Shown one piece after another: positions 11,830 through 23,088 of a stretch of DNA of 64,000 nucleotides. How positions within the stretch are numbered: position 1 is the first letter of the stretch; each line of letters opens with the position of its first letter. The stretch comes from Pleurodeles waltl (Eukaryota; Chordata; Amphibia; Caudata; Salamandridae), in assembly GCF_031143425.1 (NCBI RefSeq), contig NC_090444.1:1314911324-1314975323 (forward strand). The letters run 5' to 3'. The notes beneath the pieces were generated by a model. It was not told where the DNA came from. It did not search any database and saw only the letters and a program-made list of their open reading frames with translations. The translations under genes were made by a program, and so were the position numbers.

Positions 11830-14400
11830 CTTCCGTATCACTGACATAATACTGATGACACAAATATCGTGACATGCAAAAATTGTGTCAAAAATATTGT
11901 TGACACAAATATTGTTTCCCTATCAAGTACCTAAATATCGAAAATAATATATTGTTTCACACTAATATTATAAAAAACACACAAAAATATTGACTTTTAC
12001 TATTAATATGCAGTTTACTATAGTACATTTTAAATATTTTAATATATAACATTAATATAATGTAAAATAAATGTAAGAAACATTTAATAATATATATACT
12101 CACATCAACATACACATACATATATATGTTTTTGTATGTTTATATATTTATATATAAAATAACACATAAAAATATATTTTACATCATATTACATGTTGGT
12201 GCTTGTTCTTTAATTTACTACTATAAAAGATATTCATATATAAATATATATATAGATATATATATATAGAGATATATATATAAAAACATAATAAAATAAC
12301 ACATATATATAAATAACAAAAAATTAAACAAATAATACTATTATATAACAATATTGAAAAGAAGTTAAATCTGCGAAAATTGGATATTCTATTTCCCCTC
12401 CAATGTGTACAACAGTAGGGAAAATGTTGGACTCCGGAGAGGCAAAATTTACTATTCCTACTCCAGTCTATGCAACAGTAGGGAAAGCGTTGGACTCCCA
12501 AGGGGTGCAATTTACTATTTCCACTCCAGTCTGTGTAACTTTAGGGAAAGTGTTGGTCTCTGAAGTGATACAATTTACTATTCCCACTCAAGTCAAGGGA
12601 AAACACTTGACTCCGGAGGGGTAAAATTTACTATTCCCACTCCAGTCTTTGCAACTGTAGGGAAAGCGTGGGACTCCGGAGGGGTAAAATTTACTATTCC
12701 CACTTAAATCTGTGGAACAGTAGGGAAAATATTGGTCTCCAGAGGGGTAAACTTTACTATTCTAACTCCAGTCTTTACAATAGCAGTGACAGCTTTGGGA
12801 GTCTGGAGGGGTTCAATTTACTATTTCCACTCCAGCCTTTGCAACAGTAAGAAAAGCATTGGACTCCAGAGAGTTAAAATGTACAATTACCACTCCAGTC
12901 TTTGCAATAGTAGAGAAAGTGTGGGACTCCAGAGGGGTAAAATTCACTATTCTAAATCCGGTCTGTGTAACAGTAGAGAAATTGTTGGACTCCAAATGGT
13001 TAAAATGTACTATTCCCACTCCAGTCTGTGCAACAATAGAGAAAGCGTTGGACTCCGGATGGGTACAATTTTATATTACCTCTCCACTCTGTGCAACAGT
13101 AAATAGAGTGGTTCACTCCAAACACATAAGATATTTTAATAACGCCATGAATTCACCAACCCAACTGTTAAAATAAAAATTATACATGTAAATTATTTTT
13201 TTAACATAATTATTAAACATTAAGATGAAATAATAAAAATGTTAATTGATTATTTAATTCAAATCCAAAATTCTACTAAGGCAAATCCAGCACCCCAAAA
13301 TAAAAATACAATAAAAAAGTAACAAAATTACCATATTAAATAATCATTAAAATAATTATTAATAAATAAATAATTAATTGTTAATTATTACTTTAAAAAC
13401 ATCCCACCCCATTTCAAACACAAACAACCTGCAGCTAATATATAAAATTACAAATATATTTATTAAATAATTTACATAATTATAAATCAATGTAATATGT
13501 TTATAAAAAACAATAAATAATTGATCATTATTACTTAATGAACTTCTCACCCTATAACCCTGCAAACCCAACAACCCACACCTAATACATAACTTAAAAA
13601 ATACCATCATTACACAATGCATACGATTATCAATCGAATAACTGATAACAAAGTAATAATTAGTAATTAAGTATTGACTAATTAATTAATAATTAATTAA
13701 CTTCCATCCTATACCCCTATAAACCCAAGAAACCGAGACTAAAAAAAATTAAACAATTTACATAATTAACTATCAATTAAATAATTAATAATTAATCTTA
13801 AATTAATTATTAAGCAATAAAAAATTAACTTTCCACACTATAACTCTACAAGCCCTACAACCTGAACCTAAACTATAATTGAAAAAAAAAATAACTGTAC
13901 AATTTACATAGTTATCAATTAAGTAATTAATATTAATTAAAAAATGAATAATTTATGTTATTTAATTAACTTCCCACCCGGAACATCTGCAAACCTCACA
14001 ATCCACTATGTCACCATAAATTACTATTACCAATTCAATTATTATACATAACTTAAAATTACAAAGTAGATTTAAAATTATTAACAACAATTATAGAAAC
14101 AATATTTTATATATACAATGAAATATGAACTAAAAGCATAAAGATAATTAAATATGATACTTTTCACAACTAAAATATTGAAAACAATATTAACAACACA
14201 GATATTATTGAAAACAATATTACTTACCTAATAAATTGATATTCATGTCAACAATATGTCTGCATCATATTTCTCTGTTACGATATTAAAAACTCAATAT
14301 ATATGTATTTCGATATTTCTGATCCGATATTTTGTCCAAATACCTCTCTTCCAGTTATTATCTAGATATCTTACAATATCTCAACCTATATATCCTTCAG
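11830..14400. repeat. AT-rich island with internal tandem repeats
   Basis: About 2.6 kb of extreme A+T content with a sharp change on each side. ATATTG/CAATAT words are dense at both shoulders (about 11850-11960 and 14165-14340). (TA)n microsatellite lies at about 12240-12310. A 63-bp tandem array occupies 12380-13110. The right half (about 13395-14050) repeats a block of the type CTTCCCACCCTATAACCC, spaced by about 130-155 bp and separated by ATTAAT-rich spacer. No coding potential. It could be a single large non-autonomous element, but ends and target duplication were not found. Confidence 0.6.
12380..13110 (+). repeat. Tandem array of about 12 diverged 63-bp units
   Basis: Markers of the type ACAGTAGGGAAAG recur at about 12412, 12475, 12538, 12653, 12717, 12780, 12843, 12906, 12969, 13032 and 13095. 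The spacing is 63 bp, apart from one 115-bp interval that holds a shortened unit. Units read roughly CACTCCAGTCTGTGCAACAG, then GGACTCCGGAGGGGTAAAAT. Because 63 is divisible by three, long pseudo-repetitive frames appear on both strands; these are not evidence of a gene. Confidence 0.85.
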
Positions 14401-14514
14401 TCTTGGGCATGAGCATAAAATAGAAGGAACATTACACACAGCATTTCTCCGATTGGCGTTGTTGATTTTATGCAACATTGCTGGAGTATGGTGCCATCGA
14501 TAAAGTGTTTTAAT

Positions 14515-15075
14515 GCTAGAGGGCCTGTTAGCGACCTTGGTGGTCGGAAACCCCGACCGCCAGACCCTTGGTGAGGAGACAGCCGCAGAGCTGGCGGACT
14601 CCCCACCTGCCCTACTAGGAGTTTTCCACTGGGCTGACCGGCCGAAACCTTCACTCCAGTAGAAAGCATGCAGTGGCTTTGGACTCGGCTCCACATGGAG
14701 TCGAGTCCAATGCCATTGCACAGGAAGGCTACCTAGCACATTTGAAATGCACACTGTCTGCTGAGCAGATAGTGTGCATTCTGACAGTGCTGGGGAGGGG
14801 GCCCCTGCACTTGTTCTCTCCCAGCCTTTTCATAGCGGTTGAACCACCATGAAAAGGCTGCCAGAGAACATGGTTGTAATCAGCAGGGCGGCGCTGAATC
14901 ACAACCAAGACCGCCGTCAGCCTGTCGGGATCAGAGATCCTGGCAGATACGGTGGTCTTTTGGTGGTCCCACCGCCAGGGTTGTAATGTGGCGCTCGGAC
15001 CGCCACAGCCATGGCAGCCCGACTGCCACCCAGCATCTGGCGGTCTTGAGACCGCCAGACTCGTAATCTGGCCCA
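14515..15075. mobile_element. Fold-back MITE, copy 2
   Basis: The right end CTCGTAATCTGGCCC is the inverse of the GGCCCTCATTAAGAG left end of copy 1 with changes. The centre again is a hairpin (about 14747-14781, arms AATGCACACTGTCTGCT and AGCAGATAGTGTGCATT, one G-T change). A perfect GC-rich palindrome, TCTGGCGGTCTT-GAGACCGCCAGA, lies at about 15038-15061. The left end is poorly preserved. Confidence 0.5.
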
Positions 15076-15197
15076 AAATCCCTACTCCAACCAGTCAACT
15101 TGCTACAGCACACAACTTTGTTTTTCCACTGTTGCTCTCCCATAATGATTTTCATCTCTTTCTTCCCTATCAACTAGGAAATCCTATTTGACCACCC

Positions 15198-15262
15198 CGT
15201 AGCTCAGTTACTCAATTTATATATGTGAGGTTATTAATTGAGAAGGGTCGAAGCCCAGTGCA
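15198..15262 (+). ncRNA. tRNA-like segment (possible SINE head or tRNA relic)
   Basis: An A-box-like TAGCTCAGTTA (15200-15210) and a B-box-like GGGTCGAAGCCC (15245-15256) are spaced as in a pol III promoter of a tRNA or tRNA-derived SINE. I could not fold a full cloverleaf by eye, so a functional tRNA is unlikely. It abuts an LTR-like repeat module. Confidence 0.3.
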
Positions 15263-16100
15263 AATAAGAAACACAATCCTTGTCAGGATGTACCACAAAA
15301 GTCACTAACTTAACTTGTGTTTAACCTCTCATAGCTTGGCACAAAAAAAGACAGGAGTAACTTAGAGGCAATGTGTAAAGTATTTATGCAACACATAAAC
15401 AGTAATAAAGTGAAAACACAACACAATACATTTTTAGAGTTTTAATGAAAATAGCGACAAGAAGCAGAAAGCACAACCTGCGGTTATCTGGTTGTGCTTG
15501 ACAGGGGGATGTCACAAGTTCAGACTGACCGCGTTGGAGTGTGGGGCGAGTACAGCAATCAGGTTATTCCCACCAAAGAGTTACCTCCTTAAGTCCAACG
15601 TGAAGAGTTCCATTCACTTTGAAGGAGGCTGCAAGGAGAGACTTTCGGCATGAAAAACAGTTCAAGCGGCATGGACGGTTATCACTGTAGCACAAAGATC
15701 TGGTTGGCACTGGAGTCTTGCTGTGATGGATCATTGGAAACAGCAGGCCTCCCTAGAACATGCTCTCTGAGCTTTTGGAGCCTACCCTAGTGATGATTTA
15801 TAATTCTAAAGTGTGTACCCCTGACAAAAAGGTATATTTTGCCAGGTCAAAACAGCGGTTTTACACTGCACTACAGGCAGTGGTGGCAGGCCTGATACAT
15901 GTTTTAAAGTGTTACTTTGGTGGGTGGCACAGTGAGTGCTGCAGGCCCAATAGTAGCATTTAATTTACAGGCCCTGGGCACAAGGAGTACAGTTTACTAG
16001 GGACTTAAAAGTAAATTAAATGTGGCAATTAAGTGTACACCGAATGTACCATGTTTGAGGAAGAGAGCACAAGCATTGGTTAGCAGTGCTAAGTAAACAG
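15244..16100. repeat. LTR-type repeat, ends not defined
   Basis: It contains the module GTGCTGCAGGCCCAATAGTA and ATTTAATTTACAGGCC, also seen at 1380-1420 and inverted inside 23089-25959. The early part (TCATAGCTTGGCAC, AGAGGCAATGTGTAAAGTAT) has the look of a family LTR. No open frame of note. Confidence 0.45.
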
Positions 16101-16399
16101 TATCCAATAACGAATTCAGTCAAACAGGAGGGGTAAAGGCAAAAAGGTTGGGGGACTATTAAATAAGAGTGTCAGGTTTAACAATGTTTCAGATACTCTA
16201 TATAATATTCCACCCTGTTCCTTTAGCAGTTTCTCATACTTGGTCATCTGCCTAGTTGCTCCTTTTGGTTTCTTTGTTTGGGGCACCCAATGTTTAAAAT
16301 GTGAGTAGCTAACCCAATCTATTTGTTCTAGGCCATAATCCACCTTATGGTTAATTACCCCGTTGCGGAAGAAGTTGCCCAGTTTTAGTGTAACTGTCT

Positions 16400-17650
16400 A
16401 TCAAGGTTTGTTCAATCATGCAATCCGTTTTGGAGGGAGTTGTATCCCTCAGTACCCACCTGACATGCCACACCACTGGGAGGGAGTTTGCTTCTAAAAT
16501 GCTTTGACATGCTGTACACAAATGTTTGAGTTCAATGCTTCAGATTTTGAAATGATAATTCTAAATCCTGAAACTGCTCTGTATATCACCAGTTCAACCA
16601 AAAAAGCAACAAGAGAGTCTTTCCACCTTGATGAAAATAACAGGATTTCTTTGTCGAGAAGTATGACTTCAAACTCATCCTCTCCTAATTTATTAACAGT
16701 TCAATGCTCAAGGCATACTGAACTAGTGGTTTCACTGTCAGCACGAAAAATAGGGGAGACAGAGGAAATCTTTGTAGCATACCTCTAAATACATGACCAA
16801 GACATCTACCTATCTTAGTGTATTTGAGACGAGGGAGTTTTGTAGTTAGGCATTGCCCAGGTGAAGTATCGAAGATCCTCAATACCCCTGATTAAGAATC
16901 CTCCAAGAATGTACGATTTACCTGGTCAAAGGCTTTTTCAGCATTCAATGTGAGTTGGACAGTTACTCTGGTACTATTCCTGGCTATATTGATAAGGTGG
17001 GTCACTTTCTTAATGTTGTCTTGAGTTTGGCTATGCCTCACAAAGCCAATCTGGTTGTCTATGAATCAAGTGAGGCAATTGGTTGATTAGACCTAACCAA
17101 GATAGAGTCTTTCTCCGATTTAGAAATCCCTAAAATGACTATGTATGACATTGTCTGAATGCCTGGCTCCATGTTTTCTGTCATTAAATACTTCTGCTAA
17201 GAATCTAATAAGTTTCTTATAAATCCCGTGAACCCATCCGGACCCACTGGTTTCCTTGTTTTAAAACATCTGATTGTTAGGGTCGCCACCTCAGGAAAGA
17301 GCATTTTCAGCACCCCCCCTTCTTCCTCAGAAATCTTTAGAAGTCATACCTTGAGAAAGTAGTCCAGTCTAGTTTGCTGCTCTCCCTATGCTCCTGAGTA
17401 TAATTTCCTATAGAACGTTTATAACTGCTTTGACTTATTGGCACACTATTGGCATATATTCAGTCTTGGTTTCTGATCTCTTCTACAAATCCTACATTAT
17501 GCCTCACCCTTAATTTATTAGCCAACAGCCTACACACTTTATTTCGCTCTTCGCAGTATTTTTGCTGAAGTTTCACATATGGTGCTTCTGCATCTTCTTT
17601 TACCTAAGTAGTCCTCTCAATTGTGCATGGCAGTGATTGCATGTATTAGC
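16400..17650 (-). mobile_element. Degraded Tx1/L1-clade LINE ORF2 fragment
   Basis: On the minus strand, blocks of an L1-type reverse transcriptase are readable in order. First comes a KPVGPDGF-like segment near 17240. Next is a QTGFVRHSQTQDNIKK-like segment near 17000-17060. LNAEKAFDQVN (16962-16917) matches the LDAEKAFDRVEW motif. RGMLQRFPLSPLFF (about 16786-16745) matches RGTRQGCPLSPLLF. Stops and frameshifts are frequent, so it is a dead fragment. It lies downstream of the actin-related gene, in the same orientation. Confidence 0.75.
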
Positions 17651-17828
17651 AAATAAAAAACAGATTCTTGGCAGTAGATGCGGCTGGATGCAAGAATGTG
17701 CCAAATTGGTAACATTATTTTCTGGTTATATTTTTTAATTCAAACTGGGTGTTTTCAAATAAATATAAATTATAATATTAAATGGTAAAAACATATATTT
17801 GTTTTTTCTAATTAACACAGAGTAACAT

Positions 17829-18061
17829 TTAAAAACATCTTCTGTAGACAATGTCTGAGCCAAACTCATAATATTCGTCTCTGCTGATCCAGGCTGTATC
17901 AAAAGAAGGCAACCGTGCCAAAGAGGACCCTCCAATCCATGCAGCAAATTCGTTATCAGGTAGAACTGCAACAGACACAGAGTCCACCAGATCTAGAGGC
18001 ATCATAGAACAAATTTCATTTTGCAGTCGTAAAGAAAATCCAGGCAGTTGACTGCTTCCGC
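17829..18061 (-). CDS. Terminal coding exon of an actin-related protein gene
   Basis: This exon encodes the last 76 residues and the TAA stop of an actin-fold protein. It starts after a pyrimidine-containing tract ending TATAG (intron ends at 18062). It opens with two bases that complete a split glycine codon, then GSSQLPG, which aligns with the GGTTMYPG nucleotide-binding loop of actin. The WIGGS motif, the ISRDEY segment and the terminal YRRCF match the actin C-terminus (WIGGS, ISKQEY, HRKCF). The chain is diverged from conventional actin, for example QLPG in place of MYPG, so this is an actin-related or actin-like protein. I cannot assign the subfamily; the C-terminus resembles ACTRT/ACTL7-type testis proteins but also plain actin. 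The exon is open throughout, which argues for a functional gene. An ATTAAA on the minus strand at 17739-17734 is a possible poly(A) signal. Confidence 0.88.
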
Positions 18062-18234
18062 CTATAGAAAAAGGATGATATAAAACTGAAATCATTAATA
18101 TCAAGCTTCCATTTCTGCACTAATGCATGCCGCAGAAGCATTTACACATTACTAATCATTCAAAAATATATTTGCATATTTGACATTTTTCCTTGTATCG
18201 TGTCACTCACATCCGATTCACAGAGACAATTTAT

Positions 18235-18731
18235 AAATCTGCATATCCTTAGGGGTAAGCCACTTTCCCTGCGGCCCTTAGCACCCCCCCACCGCCACCA
18301 TGTGTGCGCCGTATTTAAAATACGGTGCACCGTGGCGCAGGGCAGGGGACAATAGTGTCATTTTTCATGCCGATATTGGTGCTACTCCTGCAGAGTACAT
18401 ATGGGCCCATTCTAATGAATGGAAGCCCCCTTTTAACGCCTGCTCTTAGGCACGCATTAAAAGTGCCATAAAAAATGGCACAAGGAAATCTCATAGATTT
18501 CCTTATGCCATTTTTCCGGCTCGCCTAATGAGAGAACACTTCCTTTGCATACATTATGCCTGGCGCAGATATAATATAGCGGAAAGGGTTACAGAGTGGC
18601 GCAATGCATGCATTGCGCCACTCGGTAAATACAGCGCAGGATTTCAGCCTCGTTGGGCCACATTAACATAAAAATAATTACGTTAATTTTGCGCAAGGTG
18701 GCGTTAGGGGACTATAAATATGCCCCCTAAT
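18235..18731. mobile_element. MITE with several strong palindromes
   Basis: The ends resemble GCATATCCTTAGGGGTAAGCC (left) and the inverse of GGCGTTAGGGGACTATAAATATGC (right), each given in parts because of mismatches. Inside are a perfect 28-base palindrome at 18595-18622 (half-site AGTGGCGCAATGCA), a 17-bp-arm hairpin at 18475-18511 with one mismatch, and an inverted repeat at about 18304-18330 around GTATTTAAAATAC. No coding frame. It lies just inside the 3' end of the intron. Confidence 0.55.
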
Positions 18732-18739
18732 ACCTAGCA

Positions 18740-21700
18740 GCATCCGCTTACATTCAGTAGGAACCTTGCACATTGATACCTGAGGCTCCAGAGGCATAAC
18801 GCCTGCCCAAGGTGAGGATCCATGGTTGAAGATTAGAATCCCTGCTAATGGTGGGCATCACTGTAATCTGCTGCACCCCCGGTTACATTTGGTAAATGCC
18901 ATGGCATAAGGTGGGTATTACGGACATCAGGCGCCCACTTGATATTGAGGTAACCATTTTTGGCATAAGGTCATCATTCATGGCACTTGAAGACCCCTCC
19001 TCGCAAATGACAGGTATCCCTCACATGTGGTGACATCCCCTACTACTGGTAATCCACCAGCATCCGCGAACACATCAAAATTCTTGTGACCTTCACATGC
19101 ATATAGTGGGCCTCAATGGCATTTAACATTGACACACGCGAGAAAGTATCTCTAGATGTGGCAAGCAGGAAATGTCCTCATATGATAAAAATGACAAGTG
19201 GATATTTGTGTATTAAATTAATGTAGCTACAAAAAAATAAAATAGAATTCAAGGGAAAAATGTGTGTTTATTCAGAAAATGTTGTTTAAGGAAAAATTCG
19301 TCTATGTGAAATTTGTAAATAAAAGTTTAATTAGACAAAACAAGCATCTTAATGTGTAAACACTGCGAAATAAGAAACATATTATACATTATCACAATAA
19401 TTACAATGTATAATTATGCAAATTATTACTTTACTTGGCATCAATCTGTAATAAACCAATTATTTCTTCATTGAACATATTAACTGACTCAGTGAAATAA
19501 CAAATAGATTTGAGTTAGGAAATAAAGCAGTGTGTCCCTTTTTACCATGCTATACGTTAGAAAAACAGGATTGAGTATCCTGTGACTTGCTGTTCTGAAT
19601 TTAGTATATTTATCAAATACTAAACATTGCCTTTCCAGAGTGTGTATTTTCAGAAAATGGGAAGTGAAGTTTGAAAGCCCAAATAGATTCACTCTGACCT
19701 GGTAAAATATAAACTATTTCTTAAAGAAATTAACCAACCAGTGTGAAACTTGTACTCCAACTGCAAGGCACAAGTGTGATTTGATCTCAGTGGTCAAAAA
19801 AGCAGAATAGTCATAACAAACTGAGAGGTCCATTTTCTATATACGTTTTGAAAATCACATGTGACACCATACAAGACGTCACCTTGCACATGCCTCAAGA
19901 CGAGGGAATAAAAGACCCACACTGGTAGACTAAATTTTTCTTATCACAAAAGCAGAAGACATTTCCAATACCACCTCATAACACAGGAGGGATAAGGACA
20001 AATAACAAACTTCCCTTAAGGGAGCTTTCTTTCGCAAAGAAATATACTGAAAGTGTTAGTGGATTTTCCTTCTCTGAAACCCCCAGTAAAAAAGTCTAAA
20101 TAGGAGTAGTAACTATCATGGCAGAAGAAGCTTCTCGGTGAATTCTCAGGATTGCCAAACTTCTAGGGTATGCAGCTCATGTAACATTTAATTCCAATTG
20201 TTTGTGGTGAAAGACATCATTATTGTGCTAAAGTGCGCAGCGTAGAGAGGACATTTCAACTGCCAAGCCAACCAGGGTTCACCCTCATTCTAGAGATTGC
20301 CACCAGCATTCCCGTTTCTGATACACGCAAGACGAAATTCAACACAACTAGCCGACAGTTCATAGAAAGAGTTATTTAAACCCCTCTTATTTTATAAAAA
20401 AAATCAAAAAATTATAGTTTCAGGGAAAAAGCTGGAAAGTACTGGCCTTGAGGAATATGAACCACACCTCTACCAGCAGTCTCCTTAGGAGGCCATTAGT
20501 ATTCTAAAAGAGTACCAAAAGTAAAAGAGCATCAGTAACATGCATGTATGCAAGCACAGAAAGCACATTTTGGATATAAATCTTCACCACTGATAAGTAT
20601 CCTGCACCTATATCAATAAATAAAATCCTCATCTCCGACGAGATTGTTCTTTATGGTACACAGCAGCAACCCCCTAGTAAGTACGATGTTGTTGATCGTG
20701 CCAAGTCAGATCCACTAAACTGTCCATGTTCTGGGTTCGCAATGGAATCCATCCCATGTGCTCCTCAGTGCAGATTCTATGAATCAGCCAGAGTCAGAAT
20801 CGAAATCTGTCAGAAAGTTAACACATTATTTTTGGGCGTCTAAAGGAGATGAAATAACTTTAAGATTACTGTGCTTTCTAGAAGCCTTAACACCGCGAGG
20901 CAAAACGTTCAAAACAACATTAAGCTGTCAGCTTCCACGCTTCTACGTACATTAAACAGTAGCTGATAAGTCAGGCATTACGAATCTCGCCTCAGAAGGA
21001 ATCCACAGTTTCTAGAGGAAGATTCTGCAAAATATTCTCTTTTAGACTTAGTTGGTGCAGGTCATGCCTGACACATAGTTTGTATCATCACAAGGCGCAT
21101 GACGAACAGTAGAAAATTACTGACCAAAGTTTTGCTTACTTCCAACTAGGTAGAGCCCAATTTACAAAACCTCTAGCAAGCCCTTTTCCTTCAAGCCTCT
21201 GCTCGGAGAGCTTTCACATGTTAAGTTTTTTTGGAAAAGCACGTACTTCTATAGGTACGACAGGTCGCTGCTAAGGAACTTTGTACGTTTACTTTTACCT
21301 ACAGAAAAGCCTTTTCCTACTTCCACTCGTTTTCACCACTGCTGCATGAAGTCTGTCATTGTAGCATTAGTGTAAGTCCACGAAAATATCTGACCAACTC
21401 TTATGGATACCTCTCCTGTCTACCGCCTAAGAATATGAAATCTGTGTAACCTTTGGCTTTCCAATCCTTCCTCTTCCACCTAGATCGATCATTATATTGT
21501 GAGACTGAGACTCTACTTAAAAGGGCATTCTATTTAAAGAATTCATGAATGCCCCATCAGAACCATTGTGAAACATACAAATTCATAGCCAGTTTGTTTG
21601 TACATTGTGCTGTAACTAGCACTATTTAGTTCCATTCACACATTTTCTCAGGGCGAGAATTCCCATTTCTCCTCACACCATAGGGAGGGGTCAACTCTTT

Positions 21701-23083
21701 TAGAATCTCTCATTTGTACAGAGTAATTTAGGGCAGCTATCTATGTCCCACCATTTTGAAAGTTCACAAACTGCCAGTGGTTTAAGGGTTTACAAACAGA
21801 AACAATGAGCAAGAAAAATCCAGTAAGCTCGAGAGAGAAAATTGGTGAATTTGCCAAAAGAGTGCCAAGACATACATTAGACACACCAAACGTCAATGAT
21901 AGGATATGAAGTTGAGAACCACGCCTGCACAAACAGCAGATGACGGAAAAGGACTACAAAGCACTTAATGGACTGTCAAAAGGACTGCAGCAAAAGCAAT
22001 GACCAATGATCAACATACACATGAAGTCTAATTTTAAATGCTGCATCAGACATGCCAAAACGCATGAATACACCCATGAAACAATTTAAAAGAAGCCCTG
22101 AACTAACAGCCAGGTCCACAAAACTTCATACATGTGTTCAAAGTGGTAGCAATCACAAAATTGACAAAGTCATAGATTATTGTGGGGAAAAGGGTTCTTT
22201 AGAAAGCTGCATCTATTATTTTTTGGAATTTATGGGAATAATTATATAGCAAAGAAAGTCACTGGTACATAAAGATCACCCACAATTTTTCCGTTTCCTT
22301 TGATCTTTTTAATCATTGGTGTGTATTTAGTTTTAGTCTGGCACAATAACACTCTTTAAATAGCCATCATTCCAGACTAAGTCAAAACATAAATATTTTT
22401 GATTGGGCAAACTGTTAAGCCTTTAAATCAACACAGCAAGTTTGAGTGTGAAATTAGAAGAATAAACAAGTAATGTTTATCTTGCTGTCAAGATTATTTA
22501 CTTTTGTTTATAGTTAATTATGATATAGTCACCACCATTGTTGCTACATGCGATGAAAGTTTTTCTCAGTGTTGCAGATGCGTGTGTGTGTGTATGTGTG
22601 TGGTGGGGGGGTAGGGAGTCAGTGTGTGAACAGGGTAGAATGGTGTTTCTTTTATTAAGGTGGTATACACCCTCATGGTAGGAATGGGTAGTATGTACTG
22701 TCTGATTTGCTGTGCTGGCTGGTGAAGGCTATGTTTTAGTTTCCTTTATAAAAGTCGGGGAAGCACTTTTTAGAGATTCAAAGTACTTGTAATAAGCAAA
22801 ATAAGATGCTGGGAATTTCAATTATTATTATTATAATATTTCAATAAACTGACATTAGCACTGGCAGGCCCTAAACTTCCCAAGTCTTGCACAATTACTG
22901 CTGTGTCTGGTGAATACAACGCTGGACTTGGGCTTTGTGCAGCCCTGTTTTGCGTCAGCACCCTCAAAGCACAGGAATGCACATGAAAGTCCAAGTTCTG
23001 TGTAGAGGTGGCCTCCATCATTGCGCTCTGACTTTTAGCTTACCCGGCAGCTTTACAGTTCTCATAGAGATCTTTTGGGCATG
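18740..23083. other. Intron sequence without recognised repeats or genes
   Basis: A 4.3-kb stretch with only short chance frames. A GT-rich microsatellite with a G run lies at about 22580-22612, and ATT repeats near 22820-22840. It may be older or more unique intron sequence. Confidence 0.5.
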
Positions 23084-23088
23084 GATAC

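Noticed and set aside
12403..13176. Repetitive open frames in the 63-bp array
   Set aside because: Explained by a period divisible by three; units contain no start context or domain, and frames are open on both strands.
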